Shown: positions 44,683 through 53,808, counted from the stretch's first letter. The stretch: 64,000 nt of DNA from Sediminibacterium sp. (GCA_017537025.1 JAFWCB010000008.1:558001-622000); one strand, 5' to 3'. The notes: generated by a model from the letters alone, not told the origin. A program made the numbers and translations.

Positions 44683-45243
44683 TTGACCGAAACGGAACTA
44701 ATACAAGGTCTTAAAAACAAAAGCGAGGCTGCTTTTGAACATCTCGTGCGCGCATACCAGCATAAAGTATATAATGTGGTATTAGGTTTGGTGCAGCAGG
44801 AAACAGAAGCAGAGGATTTAGCACAGGAAGTATTTATTCAGGTATACTTATATATTCATTCATTTAAAGGAGAATCGAAATTAAGTACTTGGATATATCG
44901 GATAGCTACTACTAAGGCATTGGATCATATTCGGAAGCGAAATACTAGGAAAAGATTTGGGCAAGTTTTAAGGATATTCGGAAAAGAGGAGGAACTGGAA
45001 CTTCCGGAGTTTAATCATCCGGGTATCGCGCTTGAAAAAAAAGAAATGGCAGCCATTTTATTTCGAGCTTTGCAACAGCTGCCAGAATCACAACGAACAG
45101 CTTTTATATTGATTAAAACAGAGGGGTTGAGTTATGAAGAAACGAGTATGATTATGCAAACTTCCGTTAAAGCGATTGAGGCCTATATGCATAGAGCCAA
45201 GCAACAATTGAGAAAAATACTTACAGCAAATAATGAAGTATGA
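44683..45243 (+). CDS. ECF-subfamily RNA polymerase sigma factor
   Basis: The 186-residue sigma factor has region 2 (AFEHLVRAYQHKVYNVV through AEDLAQEVFIQVY and STWIYRIATTKALDHIRKR) and region 4 (LPESQRTAFILIKTEGLSYEETSMIMQTSVKAIEAYMHRAKQQLRK). The start is a TTG at 44683; there is no upstream ATG in frame. Its end overlaps the next gene by four bases (ATGA). That gene encodes a small one-helix membrane protein, and a Spy-like protein follows, giving the familiar sigma, anti-sigma and sensor arrangement of an envelope-stress or metal-stress module. Confidence 0.92.
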   Translation: MTETELIQGLKNKSEAAFEHLVRAYQHKVYNVVLGLVQQETEAEDLAQEVFIQVYLYIHSFKGESKLSTWIYRIATTKALDHIRKRNTRKRFGQVLRIFGKEEELELPEFNHPGIALEKKEMAAILFRALQQLPESQRTAFILIKTEGLSYEETSMIMQTSVKAIEAYMHRAKQQLRKILTANNEV

Positions 45244-45539
45244 AAAAATTTACAGTATCAGAAGTAGAGGAAATTTTGAATAGTATGGATGGCATACAAC
45301 CTGCCGAGGCACCTCTGTATATGTATAGTAAGATAAGAAACCGGTTAGCGACTAAAAGTACGGATACCGGTAACAGTTTTCAAGTAAAACCTTTATTGGT
45401 AATTGGCATGCTGCTAGGTTGTATGATTATTAATATTTGGATACTTAGCCAACAAAAGCAAAAAATTAATAATACTAGTAATTCTTCTATTGTAGATTTT
45501 TCTTCAGAATATGGCTTAAACGATTCATACGCTAATTAA
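45240..45539 (+). CDS. Small single-pass membrane protein, putative anti-sigma factor
   Basis: The 99-residue protein has a polar N-terminal half (residues 1-48), one membrane helix (about 49-68, PLLVIGMLLGCMIINIWIL) and a short Ser/Asn-rich periplasmic tail. There is no zinc-binding HxxxCxxC motif, so it is not a classical ZAS anti-sigma. The assignment rests on size, topology and its four-base overlap with the ECF sigma gene. It is followed six bases later by a Spy/CpxP-like gene. Confidence 0.65.
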   Translation: MKKFTVSEVEEILNSMDGIQPAEAPLYMYSKIRNRLATKSTDTGNSFQVKPLLVIGMLLGCMIINIWILSQQKQKINNTSNSSIVDFSSEYGLNDSYAN

Positions 45540-45545
45540 TACTAT

Positions 45546-46079
45546 ATGCATTCTTTATTCAATAATAAATATATCAATCTTTTACTCATTATTTTATTGG
45601 TGGGTAATATGATTACTATGGGTATATTTTGGTGGCAGCAAAAAGAATCTTCTAATAACCCGCCTAAAAAGCAAAGAAAAGAAGTTCTGGAATTTCTAGT
45701 AAAAGAGTTAAAAATGTCGCCATCACAGCGTGAACAATTGGTTGCATTAAGAGAGGAACATAGAAAGCAGGTCCCCGCCTTGAGGCGAGAAATAGACAGA
45801 AGTAAAGAAATGTTTTTTAGTTCATTGAAAGATACCACACTAACCGAATCTCAGATTGATAGTTTATTCAAACCTGTTGCACTTGCAGAGTTGGCTTTCC
45901 AAAAAAATATTTGGCTGCATTTTAGAAAGATTCGAAGCGTGTGTACACCTGCTCAACAAGTGGAATTTGATCGTATTGTTTTGGAGGCTTTACGCATTAT
46001 GCAGCCCAATGGAGGCCCCCGAAGGGGTCCGGAAGGAGAAGGACCTCCCCCACCTCCTCAAGAAGAAAGACAGCCTTAG
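45546..46079 (+). CDS. Spy/CpxP/ZraP-like periplasmic sensor or chaperone, membrane-anchored
   Basis: The 177-residue protein has an N-terminal membrane anchor (about 10-30, followed by WW) and an alpha-helical domain of the heavy-metal-resistance/Spy type. The LTxxQ-like hallmark appears as MSPSQREQLVALREEHRKQ and CTPAQQVEFDRIVLEAL. The C-terminus is Pro/Gly/Glu-rich (PPPPPQEERQ), probably disordered. In comparable operons such proteins sense misfolded protein or metal and control the partner anti-sigma factor. One base separates its stop from the convergent second sigma gene. Confidence 0.8.
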   Translation: MHSLFNNKYINLLLIILLVGNMITMGIFWWQQKESSNNPPKKQRKEVLEFLVKELKMSPSQREQLVALREEHRKQVPALRREIDRSKEMFFSSLKDTTLTESQIDSLFKPVALAELAFQKNIWLHFRKIRSVCTPAQQVEFDRIVLEALRIMQPNGGPRRGPEGEGPPPPPQEERQP

Positions 46080-46080
46080 T

Positions 46081-46662
46081 TTATAAGGCAATTTGTTTTT
46101 CAGCCATCAACTTTCTCAAATTTATCAAGCCATACCGCATTCTACCTAAAGCAGTATTGATACTGCAATTGGTGATCTCTGCAATTTCTTTAAAACTCAT
46201 ATTGGCATAATGCCTTAGCACAATAATTTCGCGTTGCTCTTCTGGCAGTAAGTCGAGCATTTTACGTACCCGCTCATGGCTTTGTCCCTGCATGATCTTA
46301 CCATCAGGTCCCTCTTCCGAAATTTGTAACACATCAAAAATGTCTTTATTATCACCGTTCTTTACTGCAGGTGTTCTTTTTACTTTACGGAAATAGTCTA
46401 CACATAAATTATGCGAAATACGCAAAGCCCAAGGTAAAAACTTACCTTCTTCGGTATACCTTTTATTCTTAAGGGTATCAATTATTTTGATAAAAACGTC
46501 TTGGAATAAATCCTCGGCGAGGTGCGTATCTTTAACGAAGAACAAGATAGATGAAAATATCTTGTCTTTATAACGATAAATAAGCGTTTCAAAGGCGTCG
46601 GTATCGCCATCCTGAAATGCCCTGATCAACTCTGTATCGGTCGCATGACTGAGCGTTCTCAT
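46081..46662 (-). CDS. ECF-subfamily RNA polymerase sigma factor
   Basis: This is a second, unrelated ECF sigma of 193 residues from the ATG at 46662 (MRTLSHATDTELIRAFQDGD). An ATG at 46725 would add 21 hydrophobic residues not expected in a sigma factor. Region 2 is TLIYRYKDKIFSSILFFVKDTHLAEDLFQDVFIKI with FLPWALRISHNLCVDYFRKVKR, and region 4 is LPEEQREIIVLRHYANMSFKEIAEITNCSINTALGRMRYGL. It has no adjacent anti-sigma gene on its strand. A similar stand-alone sigma factor is common in Bacteroidota, suggesting a general role. Confidence 0.92.
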   Translation of the reverse strand: MRTLSHATDTELIRAFQDGDTDAFETLIYRYKDKIFSSILFFVKDTHLAEDLFQDVFIKIIDTLKNKRYTEEGKFLPWALRISHNLCVDYFRKVKRTPAVKNGDNKDIFDVLQISEEGPDGKIMQGQSHERVRKMLDLLPEEQREIIVLRHYANMSFKEIAEITNCSINTALGRMRYGLINLRKLMAEKQIAL

Positions 46663-46814
46663 AGCTAAGGTTTTTGAGTAAGGATTAAAAATCAGGATAT
46701 TGAATAATGTATTAACCGGCAACAAATTACCTATCTTTCTAATACTGAACCCTTTTGTGGAAATTCTGTTTAATTGCTTAAAGGTTATTCACATTTCCTT
46801 TTACTTTGTATTAT

Positions 46815-49667
46815 ATGGCAGTTAAAACAGTAAAGGCCTCTATAAAAGAGCGTGATGATCTCAGTTCAGGTATTTTAGTAAAAGGCGCACGTACCCATAA
46901 TCTTAAAAATGTAACCGTTTCTTTCCCTAGAAATAAATTAATAGTAGTTACAGGTGTTTCTGGTAGCGGTAAATCTTCTCTTACGATTGATACACTTTTT
47001 GCTGAAGGCCAACGTAGATACGCAGAAAGCTTGAGTGCTTACGCCCGCCAATTCATGGCACGTATGGTAAAACCTGATGTGGATTATATAAAAGGACTTT
47101 GTCCGGCCATTGCTATTGAACAAAAGGTAATCACGCGTACGCCGAGAAGTACGGTTGGCAGTATGACGGAAATCTACGATTATCTCCGTTTACTCTACGC
47201 TCGGATCGGCAAAACAATCTCCCCCATTAGTGGTAAGCAAGTAAAAAAAGACGATGTAACAGATGTGGTTGCCGCGGTTCAACAATTAGCTATCGGCACG
47301 AAAGTATTAATCATCGTTCCTTTTAAACAACATGCCAAGCGAGATGCCAGAGAGGAACTAAATATCCTGATGCAGAAGGGGTTTGTGCGGATTTATGTTA
47401 GACCGGAGACCGGAGACCGAAGACCGGGATTAGGAATCGGAGAGATTAAAAGAATAGAAGAGTTATTGGAGTTAGATGATAAAGCCCTCAAGAAAACGCT
47501 CTCTGATAAAGGCTTACAAAGTTTTGTATTGATTGATCGTATTGTGGTGAAAGATTTTGAAGAAGAAGATATTCATAGATTGAGCGACTCCATAGGAACA
47601 GCATTCTATGAAGGAGAAGGAGAGATGCAATTGGAATTAGATGGTAATAAGCTTCTTCATTTTAGTAACAAGTTCGAAGCTGATGGTATTGTATTCGAAG
47701 AGCCTTCTCCCAATCTGTTTTCTTTTAATAATCCCTATGGTGCATGTAGTGTTTGTGAAGGGTTCGGACAAGTATTAGGGATAGATAGCAGTTTGGTAAT
47801 CCCCGATCAACGATTGAGTGTATACGAAGGCGCCGTTGCGCCTTGGAAAGGAGAGAAATTAGTATGGTGGAAAGAACAATTTATAAAAGGAGCCGGTAAA
47901 CTAGGCTTCCCTATTCATAAACCAGTTATCGATCTTACCAAAGAGCAGTACCTACAATTATGGCATGGCGGTAATGGGGTATATGGAATTCACGATTTCT
48001 TCAAAGAGGTAGAACAAAATTTATATAAAGTTCAGTACCGGGTTTTATTGAGTAGATATAGGGGTAGAACCGATTGTCAAACCTGTGGTGGATATCGCTT
48101 ACGTAAAGAAGCACTGTATGTAAAAGTGAGTGATAAACATATAGGAGAACTTTGCGAAATGCCTGTGAAAGAACTAAAGAATTGGTTTGATACATTAATA
48201 ATAAGTGAACAAGATCAGGCAATAGCTAAAAGGATTTTATTAGAGCTACATCAACGCATTAAAACCTTATTAGATGTAGGTTTAGGGTATCTCACCTTAA
48301 ACCGTCTTGCCAACTCATTAAGTGGCGGTGAGAGCCAAAGAATTCAGCTAACGCGTAGTTTAGGTAGTAATCTTACCAATTCATTATACATATTAGATGA
48401 ACCTTCTATCGGACTTCATTCCAGAGATACTGCTCGTTTAATCGAGGTATTAAAATCCTTGCGTGATTTAGGGAATACGGTTGTAGTAGTAGAACATGAT
48501 GAAATGATTATGCGCGAAGCTGATCATATTATAGATATGGGACCTTTAGCTTCTCATTTGGGTGGGGAAGTGGTAGCAGCCGGAGACTATAAAATGATTA
48601 TTGATCATAAAGAAAGTCTTACCGGTAAATATTTAAAGGGAGAATACACTATTGAATCGCCCAAGCAAACAAGAAAATGGAATAGTAGTTTGAAAGTGGA
48701 AGGAGCCAGACAAAATAATTTAAAAAATATTACAGTTGAATTCCCGCTTCATTTGTTTTGCGTTGTTACGGGTGTGAGTGGTAGTGGTAAAACCACTTTG
48801 GTGAAACAGATTTTATATCCTGCCTTGCAAAAGTTGAAAGGTGAGTTTTCAGAAAAAGTAGGATTGCATAAACAAATAATAGGAGATATAGACGGAATTT
48901 CACAAATTGAAATGATAGACCAAAACCCAATCGGTAAATCGTCTCGTAGTAACCCAATTACTTATATCAAAGCTTATGATTCTATTCGTGATTTATATTC
49001 CAAACAAAGCCTTTCTAAACTACGTGGATTTCAACCTAAACATTTTTCATTTAATGTTGATGGCGGTAGATGCGATACCTGTAAAGGCGAGGGAGAACAG
49101 ATTATAGAAATGCAGTTTTTAGCGGATGTACACCTTACTTGTGAATCCTGTGGTGGTAAACGATTTAAAGAGGAGGTGTTGGAAGTAAAATATAATGGTA
49201 AGTCAATTCATGATGTATTAGAAATGAGTGTAGATGAAGCCCTCGAATTTTTCAAAGAAGAAAAAGCCATACGAGTTGCCATACAACCTTTGCATGATGT
49301 GGGTTTGGGATACGTAAAATTGGGGCAAAGTAGTGATACGTTAAGTGGGGGTGAAGCGCAGCGCGTTAAGCTGGCAAGTTTTTTAGGTAAAGGAAAAGGA
49401 ATCGGGCATGTACTTTTTATTTTCGATGAGCCTACAACCGGATTGCATTTTCATGATATAAAAAAATTACTCAATTCTTTTAATGCACTCATTGAGCAGG
49501 GGCATTCCTTGATTGTTATTGAACATAATACCGATGTTATTAAATCGGCCGATTGGATGATCGATATGGGACCTGAAGCTGGCGATGGAGGCGGCACACT
49601 GGTATATGCAGGTGTACCTGCGGGTTCAAAAAAAGTGAAAGAGAGTATTACGGGGAGGTTTTTGTGA
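46815..49667 (+). CDS. uvrA: Excinuclease ABC subunit A
   Basis: The 950-residue protein is UvrA, the damage sensor of nucleotide excision repair. Both ABC modules are intact: Walker A motifs GVSGSGKSS and GVSGSGKTT, signatures LSGGESQRIQL and LSGGEAQRVKL, and Zn-binding cysteines (CQTCGG, CDTCKGEGEQ, CESCGGKR). The ATG at 46815 is preferred over a TTG three codons earlier. Residues 196-205 (RPETGDRRPG) are encoded by four tandem copies of AGACCGG, an in-frame insertion of repeat DNA in the UvrB-binding/insert region. The stop is followed at once by octamer and heptamer arrays. Confidence 0.97.
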   Translation: MAVKTVKASIKERDDLSSGILVKGARTHNLKNVTVSFPRNKLIVVTGVSGSGKSSLTIDTLFAEGQRRYAESLSAYARQFMARMVKPDVDYIKGLCPAIAIEQKVITRTPRSTVGSMTEIYDYLRLLYARIGKTISPISGKQVKKDDVTDVVAAVQQLAIGTKVLIIVPFKQHAKRDAREELNILMQKGFVRIYVRPETGDRRPGLGIGEIKRIEELLELDDKALKKTLSDKGLQSFVLIDRIVVKDFEEEDIHRLSDSIGTAFYEGEGEMQLELDGNKLLHFSNKFEADGIVFEEPSPNLFSFNNPYGACSVCEGFGQVLGIDSSLVIPDQRLSVYEGAVAPWKGEKLVWWKEQFIKGAGKLGFPIHKPVIDLTKEQYLQLWHGGNGVYGIHDFFKEVEQNLYKVQYRVLLSRYRGRTDCQTCGGYRLRKEALYVKVSDKHIGELCEMPVKELKNWFDTLIISEQDQAIAKRILLELHQRIKTLLDVGLGYLTLNRLANSLSGGESQRIQLTRSLGSNLTNSLYILDEPSIGLHSRDTARLIEVLKSLRDLGNTVVVVEHDEMIMREADHIIDMGPLASHLGGEVVAAGDYKMIIDHKESLTGKYLKGEYTIESPKQTRKWNSSLKVEGARQNNLKNITVEFPLHLFCVVTGVSGSGKTTLVKQILYPALQKLKGEFSEKVGLHKQIIGDIDGISQIEMIDQNPIGKSSRSNPITYIKAYDSIRDLYSKQSLSKLRGFQPKHFSFNVDGGRCDTCKGEGEQIIEMQFLADVHLTCESCGGKRFKEEVLEVKYNGKSIHDVLEMSVDEALEFFKEEKAIRVAIQPLHDVGLGYVKLGQSSDTLSGGEAQRVKLASFLGKGKGIGHVLFIFDEPTTGLHFHDIKKLLNSFNALIEQGHSLIVIEHNTDVIKSADWMIDMGPEAGDGGGTLVYAGVPAGSKKVKESITGRFL
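47400..47427 (+). repeat. Four tandem AGACCGG heptamers inside uvrA
   Basis: AGACCGG occurs four times head to tail from 47400 to 47427, the third with a final A. The first 18 bases match an unlinked tract in metG (31633-31650, opposite strand) at 17 positions. Both are translated as RPETGD. Confidence 0.85.
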
Positions 49668-49669
49668 GG

Positions 49670-49701
49670 AAGTCCGAAAGTCGGGAAGTCCGGGAGTCGG
49701 C
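49670..49701. repeat. Octamer tandem repeat after uvrA
   Basis: Four 8-base units follow the uvrA stop: AAGTCCGA, AAGTCGGG, AAGTCCGG, GAGTCGGC. The units alternate AGTCCG and AGTCGG, which are partly self-complementary. A separate heptamer array begins three bases later. Confidence 0.7.
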
Positions 49702-49703
49702 CA

Positions 49704-49759
49704 ACCTTATACCTTCAACCTTATACCTTCTACCTTCTACCTTCTACCTTACACCTTCT
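49704..49759. repeat. Eight-unit ACCTTNN heptamer array at the uvrA / DUF4293 junction
   Basis: Eight consecutive 7-base units run without interruption: ACCTTAT, ACCTTCA, ACCTTAT, ACCTTCT three times, ACCTTAC, ACCTTCT. The last base falls in the stop codon of the convergent DUF4293 gene. Unlike the other spacers it has no complementary half. As an RNA from the minus strand it would be purine-rich. Confidence 0.85.
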
Positions 49760-50181
49760 TACCTAATCCTATCCGCACTCTTCACTAATTTTTCGTCTTT
49801 ATAAATGGCGCGAAGTGCAAGTGCTAAAAATAATGGTATCGAAAAATGTATGAGTGAACTGAGATCTAAACTAGATTCCGTAAAATTACTTTCAATAGAA
49901 AAATACAGTCCAATAAGTATAATGGAAAGAATACCGGCTGCCAATACTATGAGTGACTGACGTTTTCTGTCTTTATACATAAAAATACTTACTAAAGCCG
50001 TAACAGATATAATTACAGTAAGTATGAGAATCCATACATTTTGCTGAGCAGTATATCGAATAAATTCTTTGACGTTGGTTGTAGTATTTAATTGATTACC
50101 ACTAAAAAAAGAAAACTTAAAACTACCAGTTGTAAAAGCTGCTGCGAGTAGAAGCCATAAACTTTGAATACGTTGGATCAT
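49759..50181 (-). CDS. DUF4293-family membrane protein
   Basis: The 140-residue protein has four membrane helices and the conserved opening MIQRIQSLWLLLAA of the DUF4293 family, which is largely confined to Bacteroidota. The final cytoplasmic segment is AIYKDEKLVKSADRIR; such an LxxSADRIR ending is characteristic of the family. Function is unknown. It lies 32 bp downstream of glyA on the same strand and may share its transcript. Its stop codon overlaps the heptamer array. Confidence 0.85.
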   Translation of the reverse strand: MIQRIQSLWLLLAAAFTTGSFKFSFFSGNQLNTTTNVKEFIRYTAQQNVWILILTVIISVTALVSIFMYKDRKRQSLIVLAAGILSIILIGLYFSIESNFTESSLDLSSLIHFSIPLFLALALRAIYKDEKLVKSADRIR

Positions 50182-50213
50182 AATATAGTGAATTATGAAT
50201 TAAGAGTTATGAA

Positions 50214-51494
50214 TTATCCTAATTCCGGGTATAAAACGAATTGCTCCATAAATGCATTTACCTCTTTTCTCACGGCTGTAATTACGGATGCATCATCTGC
50301 GTGGGTAAGTACATTATCGATAGCATCTACTACAAATGGCATATGTTCTTCTTTCATACCTCTGGTTGTAATAGCAGCTACTCCAAAACGGATACCTGAT
50401 GTTACAAAGGCGCTTTTATCATCAAAGGGAACCATATTTTTATTGGCAGTAATATCGGCTTGTACCAGCGCTTGTTCTGCTTTCTTACCGCTTATATTTT
50501 TATTACGTAAATCAATTAACATCAGGTGGTTATCTGTTCCTCCACTGATAATATGATAACCTTTATCAACAAAAGCAGCTGCCATCGATTGTGCATTTTT
50601 TTGTACTTGTTGTTGATAGACTAGGAAATCGTCTGATAAAATTTCTCCAAAAGCAACAGCCTTAGCAGCAATTACGTGTTCTAACGGGCCTCCTTGAATA
50701 CCCGGGAATACAGCCATATCAATAATATTACTCATCATCCGAATATTACCCTTTACATCATTCAATCCCCAGGGATTTTCAAAATCTTTTTTCATCATAA
50801 TAATACCCCCGCGTGGCCCTCTTAAGGTTTTATGCGTGGTAGACGTAACAAAATGACAATGCTCAAAAGGAGAATTCAATAATTTTTTAGCAATGAGGCC
50901 TGCAGGGTGAGCAATATCTGCCATCACTAAGGCACCTACTTCATCGGCTACTTTTCTGATTCTGGCATAATCCCAATCTCTACTATATGCACTGGCACCA
51001 CAGTAAATTAATTTTGGTTTTACTTCACGAGCTTTTTTCTCAAGCATCTCATAATCTATTAAGCCGGTTTCTTTCACTACACCATAAAAATGAGGCTGAT
51101 ATAATTTGCCACTGTAGTTAACGGCGCTTCCATGGGTAAGATGCCCGCCCATACTTAAATCTAATCCTAAAGTAGCATCGCCCGGCTGTAAAACCGCTAA
51201 GGCTACTGCAGCATTGGCTTGCGCACCACTATGCGGTTGTACGTTGGCATAGTCAATATTAAAAATGGCTTTTAATCGGTCTATAGCTAATTGCTCTGTT
51301 TGATCTACAATTTCACAGCCTGCATAATATCTTTTTCCGGGGTATCCTTCTGCATATTTATTGGTCATCACATTACCCATAGCCTGCATTACCTCTAAAC
51401 TCGTAAAGTTCTCAGAAGCAATAAGCTCAATTCCATGACGCTGACGTATTAATTCCTGTTTAATTAAATCGAAAACTTGGGTATCTTTTGGCAT
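50214..51494 (-). CDS. glyA: Serine hydroxymethyltransferase
   Basis: The 426-residue PLP enzyme interconverts serine and glycine while loading tetrahydrofolate with a one-carbon unit. The opening [10 protein letters not shown], the [14 protein letters not shown] segment, [11 protein letters not shown] and the PLP lysine Lys222 in [12 protein letters not shown] are all standard. Length is typical. The gene is divergent from the nucleotidyltransferase across 141 bp in which I see no certain promoter. Confidence 0.97.
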   Translation of the reverse strand: MPKDTQVFDLIKQELIRQRHGIELIASENFTSLEVMQAMGNVMTNKYAEGYPGKRYYAGCEIVDQTEQLAIDRLKAIFNIDYANVQPHSGAQANAAVALAVLQPGDATLGLDLSMGGHLTHGSAVNYSGKLYQPHFYGVVKETGLIDYEMLEKKAREVKPKLIYCGASAYSRDWDYARIRKVADEVGALVMADIAHPAGLIAKKLLNSPFEHCHFVTSTTHKTLRGPRGGIIMMKKDFENPWGLNDVKGNIRMMSNIIDMAVFPGIQGGPLEHVIAAKAVAFGEILSDDFLVYQQQVQKNAQSMAAAFVDKGYHIISGGTDNHLMLIDLRNKNISGKKAEQALVQADITANKNMVPFDDKSAFVTSGIRFGVAAITTRGMKEEHMPFVVDAIDNVLTHADDASVITAVRKEVNAFMEQFVLYPELG

Positions 51495-51635
51495 TAGACG
51501 TATTTTGGTGCGAATTTACCATGATTTCCACAAAATTGGGATAATTCAGGGTATTTACTATTTTCACGTTCCATTTGACTATTGTGTGTAATGTACATGT
51601 TGATAATTTGTAGTCAAAAAACATAAAGAGCCCTC

Positions 51636-52628
51636 ATGAAAGCGATTATACCTGTTGCCGGAGCCGGAACTAAACTACGACCACATACTTATACTCAGCC
51701 GAAGGCCTTGATACCCATTGCCGGGAAAACAATTTTGAGTTTTATTGTAGATCAATTCAAGGATGCAGGAATCCGGGAATTTATTTTTATTGTTGGTTAT
51801 TTGGGGGAAAAAATTCAAGACTATGTGCGTCAAACCTATCCGGATCTAACCACTCATTTTGTTTTTCAGAATGAAAGACAGGGTACCGGTCATGCCATTG
51901 AACTCACCCGAAATATTGTTGGAACTGATGAAGTATTTGTAGCCTTAGGAGATACTATTTGCGAGTATGATGTACAAGAAGTGGTGAATAGCCCTTATAG
52001 CATGCTGGGTGTAAAGAAGGTAGATGACCCCCGCAATTTTGGCGTAGCCAGTATTGATGAGCAAGGATTCATAGATCAGGTTGTAGAGAAGCCGGCTATA
52101 CCTAAAAGTAATATGGCCTTGGTAGGTTTATATAAGATTAAAGAAACTCATTTTTTATTTGAGTGTTTGCATCACTTGTTTATGCAAGATATCAAAACAC
52201 AAGGCGAGTATAATCTCACCGATGCACTGGATTGTATGATAAAGCGAGGTGCAAAATTTCAATCTTTTAAAGTAAAAAACTGGTTTGATTGTGGGAAGAA
52301 GGAAACACTGTTAGAAAGCAATGCAACACTTTTAAAGAAATTCGGAGGGAATATCAATGAAAACCACAATTTTAAAGATACCATCATCATTCCCCCGGTA
52401 AGTATTGCTCCGGGTTGTGAAATTTCAAATGCGATCATTGGACCACATGTAGCGATTGGTGCCAATACTTCTATCAAACATTCCATTGTGCGTGATAGTA
52501 TTATCGGGTCTTATACAAATTTATTTGAAGTGGTTTTAGATAACTCTTTAATCGGAAGCGATGCGTCTGTGAAAGGGTTGAGTAGAAGTCTGAATATTGG
52601 GGATAATACCGAGATCGATTTCGGATAA
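51636..52628 (+). CDS. Sugar-phosphate nucleotidyltransferase with left-handed beta-helix tail
   Basis: The 330-residue protein has an N-terminal NTP-transferase domain (residues 1 to about 235) that opens MKAIIPVAGAGTKLRPHTYTQPKALIPI, with the metal-site LGDTICEYD and the sugar-binding VVEKP and NWFDCGKKE. A C-terminal hexapeptide-repeat helix follows (about 245-325, with ISNAIIGPHVAIGANTSIKHSIVRDSIIG). This layout is found in glucose-1-phosphate thymidylyl- and uridylyltransferases of archaeal type. The donor nucleotide cannot be fixed from sequence. The Crp-type regulator gene follows after 10 bp. Confidence 0.88.
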   Translation: MKAIIPVAGAGTKLRPHTYTQPKALIPIAGKTILSFIVDQFKDAGIREFIFIVGYLGEKIQDYVRQTYPDLTTHFVFQNERQGTGHAIELTRNIVGTDEVFVALGDTICEYDVQEVVNSPYSMLGVKKVDDPRNFGVASIDEQGFIDQVVEKPAIPKSNMALVGLYKIKETHFLFECLHHLFMQDIKTQGEYNLTDALDCMIKRGAKFQSFKVKNWFDCGKKETLLESNATLLKKFGGNINENHNFKDTIIIPPVSIAPGCEISNAIIGPHVAIGANTSIKHSIVRDSIIGSYTNLFEVVLDNSLIGSDASVKGLSRSLNIGDNTEIDFG

Positions 52629-52638
52629 AATACGCACG

Positions 52639-53268
52639 ATGGATAACCAAAAAGCTATCGTCACATCACTTAAAGCATTTAAAGAGCCTGCGTTACAAGA
52701 AGCCTTACTTACGCATGGTCAAATTCTCCATTTTCAGAAAGGAGATACGATTGTTAAGATCGGACAATATGTTCGGTTCCTGCCTATTGTATTAAAAGGG
52801 TCTATCAGGGTATTTCAACAAAAAGAAGATCGTGAGTTTTCATTGTATTATGTTCGTGAAGGCGAAACCTGCACTATGAGCTTAGCTGCAGCCTATTTTA
52901 ATAATAAGAGTGTTTCACACGGTGTGGTGATGGAACCTACAGAACTGCTTATATTTCCGGCTAACTTTTTAACAGAATGGCAATTGCAATTTCCCTCCTG
53001 GAATCAATATATCATCGCCATGTTTCGCCGGCGGTACGATGAGCTAATCAATAATTTTGAAGGTGTTGTTTTTGAACATATGCCCGTACGTATTATGGAG
53101 TATTTACGCAGAAGGGTCATTACAGATGAAAGCAGGATATTAAATTTATCCCATCAAACAATTGCAAATGAACTGGGAACAACCCGAGTAGTTGTTTCGC
53201 GAATCCTCAAGCAATTCGAGAAAGAAAAAAAATTAAAACTACTAAGAGGACAAATCGAAATCAAGTAA
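52639..53268 (+). CDS. Crp/Fnr-family transcriptional regulator
   Basis: The 209-residue regulator has an N-terminal cyclic-nucleotide-binding-like beta-roll (about 15-125, LHFQKGDTIVKIGQYVRFLPIVLKG) and a C-terminal winged helix with recognition segment LSHQTIANELGTTRVVVSRILKQFE. No iron-sulfur cysteines are present. I start it at 52639 (MDNQKAIVTSL), ten bases after the previous stop; an ATG at 52597 would run it into that gene. Being immediately upstream, it may control the DsrE-like gene 74 bp downstream, which is inference. Confidence 0.88.
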   Translation: MDNQKAIVTSLKAFKEPALQEALLTHGQILHFQKGDTIVKIGQYVRFLPIVLKGSIRVFQQKEDREFSLYYVREGETCTMSLAAAYFNNKSVSHGVVMEPTELLIFPANFLTEWQLQFPSWNQYIIAMFRRRYDELINNFEGVVFEHMPVRIMEYLRRRVITDESRILNLSHQTIANELGTTRVVVSRILKQFEKEKKLKLLRGQIEIK

Positions 53269-53342
53269 ATCCCTGTTTTGTATCTTTTGATACCGTTTAA
53301 TGGTTTTGCCATAGTGTAATCTTGTGCTATAAATTTTTAAAT

Positions 53343-53804
53343 ATGAAAAAAATAGCTAAGCAAATCATGCTACAGGTTATATTAATTACCTGTATTTCTT
53401 TAGCGAGTAAAACAACACTTATGGCACAAACAAGTACTTCACCCATGAAATTGTTAATTCAAGTCACTTGCGGAACAGAAAATCCAACCAAATCCGCCCT
53501 TGCTTTTTTATTAGCCAGAACAGCTGTAGAAGAGGGAAATACGGTTACGCTTTTTTTAGCAGGGGATGGCGTAACATTAATTCGTGATCAAACCATTGAA
53601 AGTGTGGTAGGACTAGGAACCGGTAAATTAAAAGAACATCTTGACGTATTACTTAAAGCGGGAGTAAAAATTTATTTATCAACAAATTCAAGCAAAGCAA
53701 GGGGTATTACAGAAGCAGATCTTGTAAATAAAAATGCAAGTTTTACTTTACCTACTCAGTTTGTTAAATTGATTAAAGAAAATGATAAAGTAATCGTGTA
53801 TTAA
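53343..53804 (+). CDS. Exported DsrE/DsrF-like protein
   Basis: The 153-residue protein has a DsrE-like fold (from about residue 33, LLIQVTCGTENPTKSALAFLLARTAVEEG, then VTLFLAGDGV) preceded by a signal peptide (MKKIAKQIMLQVILITCISL to about residue 29). The ATG at 53343 begins that signal and is preferred to one at 53322. Cytoplasmic DsrE proteins handle sulfur in TusBCD-like relays, but an exported copy is unusual. A single Cys lies in QVTCGTE near residue 38; the second active-site cysteine of DsrE is not evident. It ends 4 bp before a convergent gene. Confidence 0.78.
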   Translation: MKKIAKQIMLQVILITCISLASKTTLMAQTSTSPMKLLIQVTCGTENPTKSALAFLLARTAVEEGNTVTLFLAGDGVTLIRDQTIESVVGLGTGKLKEHLDVLLKAGVKIYLSTNSSKARGITEADLVNKNASFTLPTQFVKLIKENDKVIVY

Positions 53805-53808
53805 TTTT

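Noticed and set aside
44683-46662. The two sigma genes as a recent duplication
   Set aside because: Their region 2 and region 4 sequences differ strongly and they lie on opposite strands; they are distinct ECF groups.
49670-49759. CRISPR array
   Set aside because: The repeats are 7-8 bases long and contiguous, with no spacers and no cas genes nearby.
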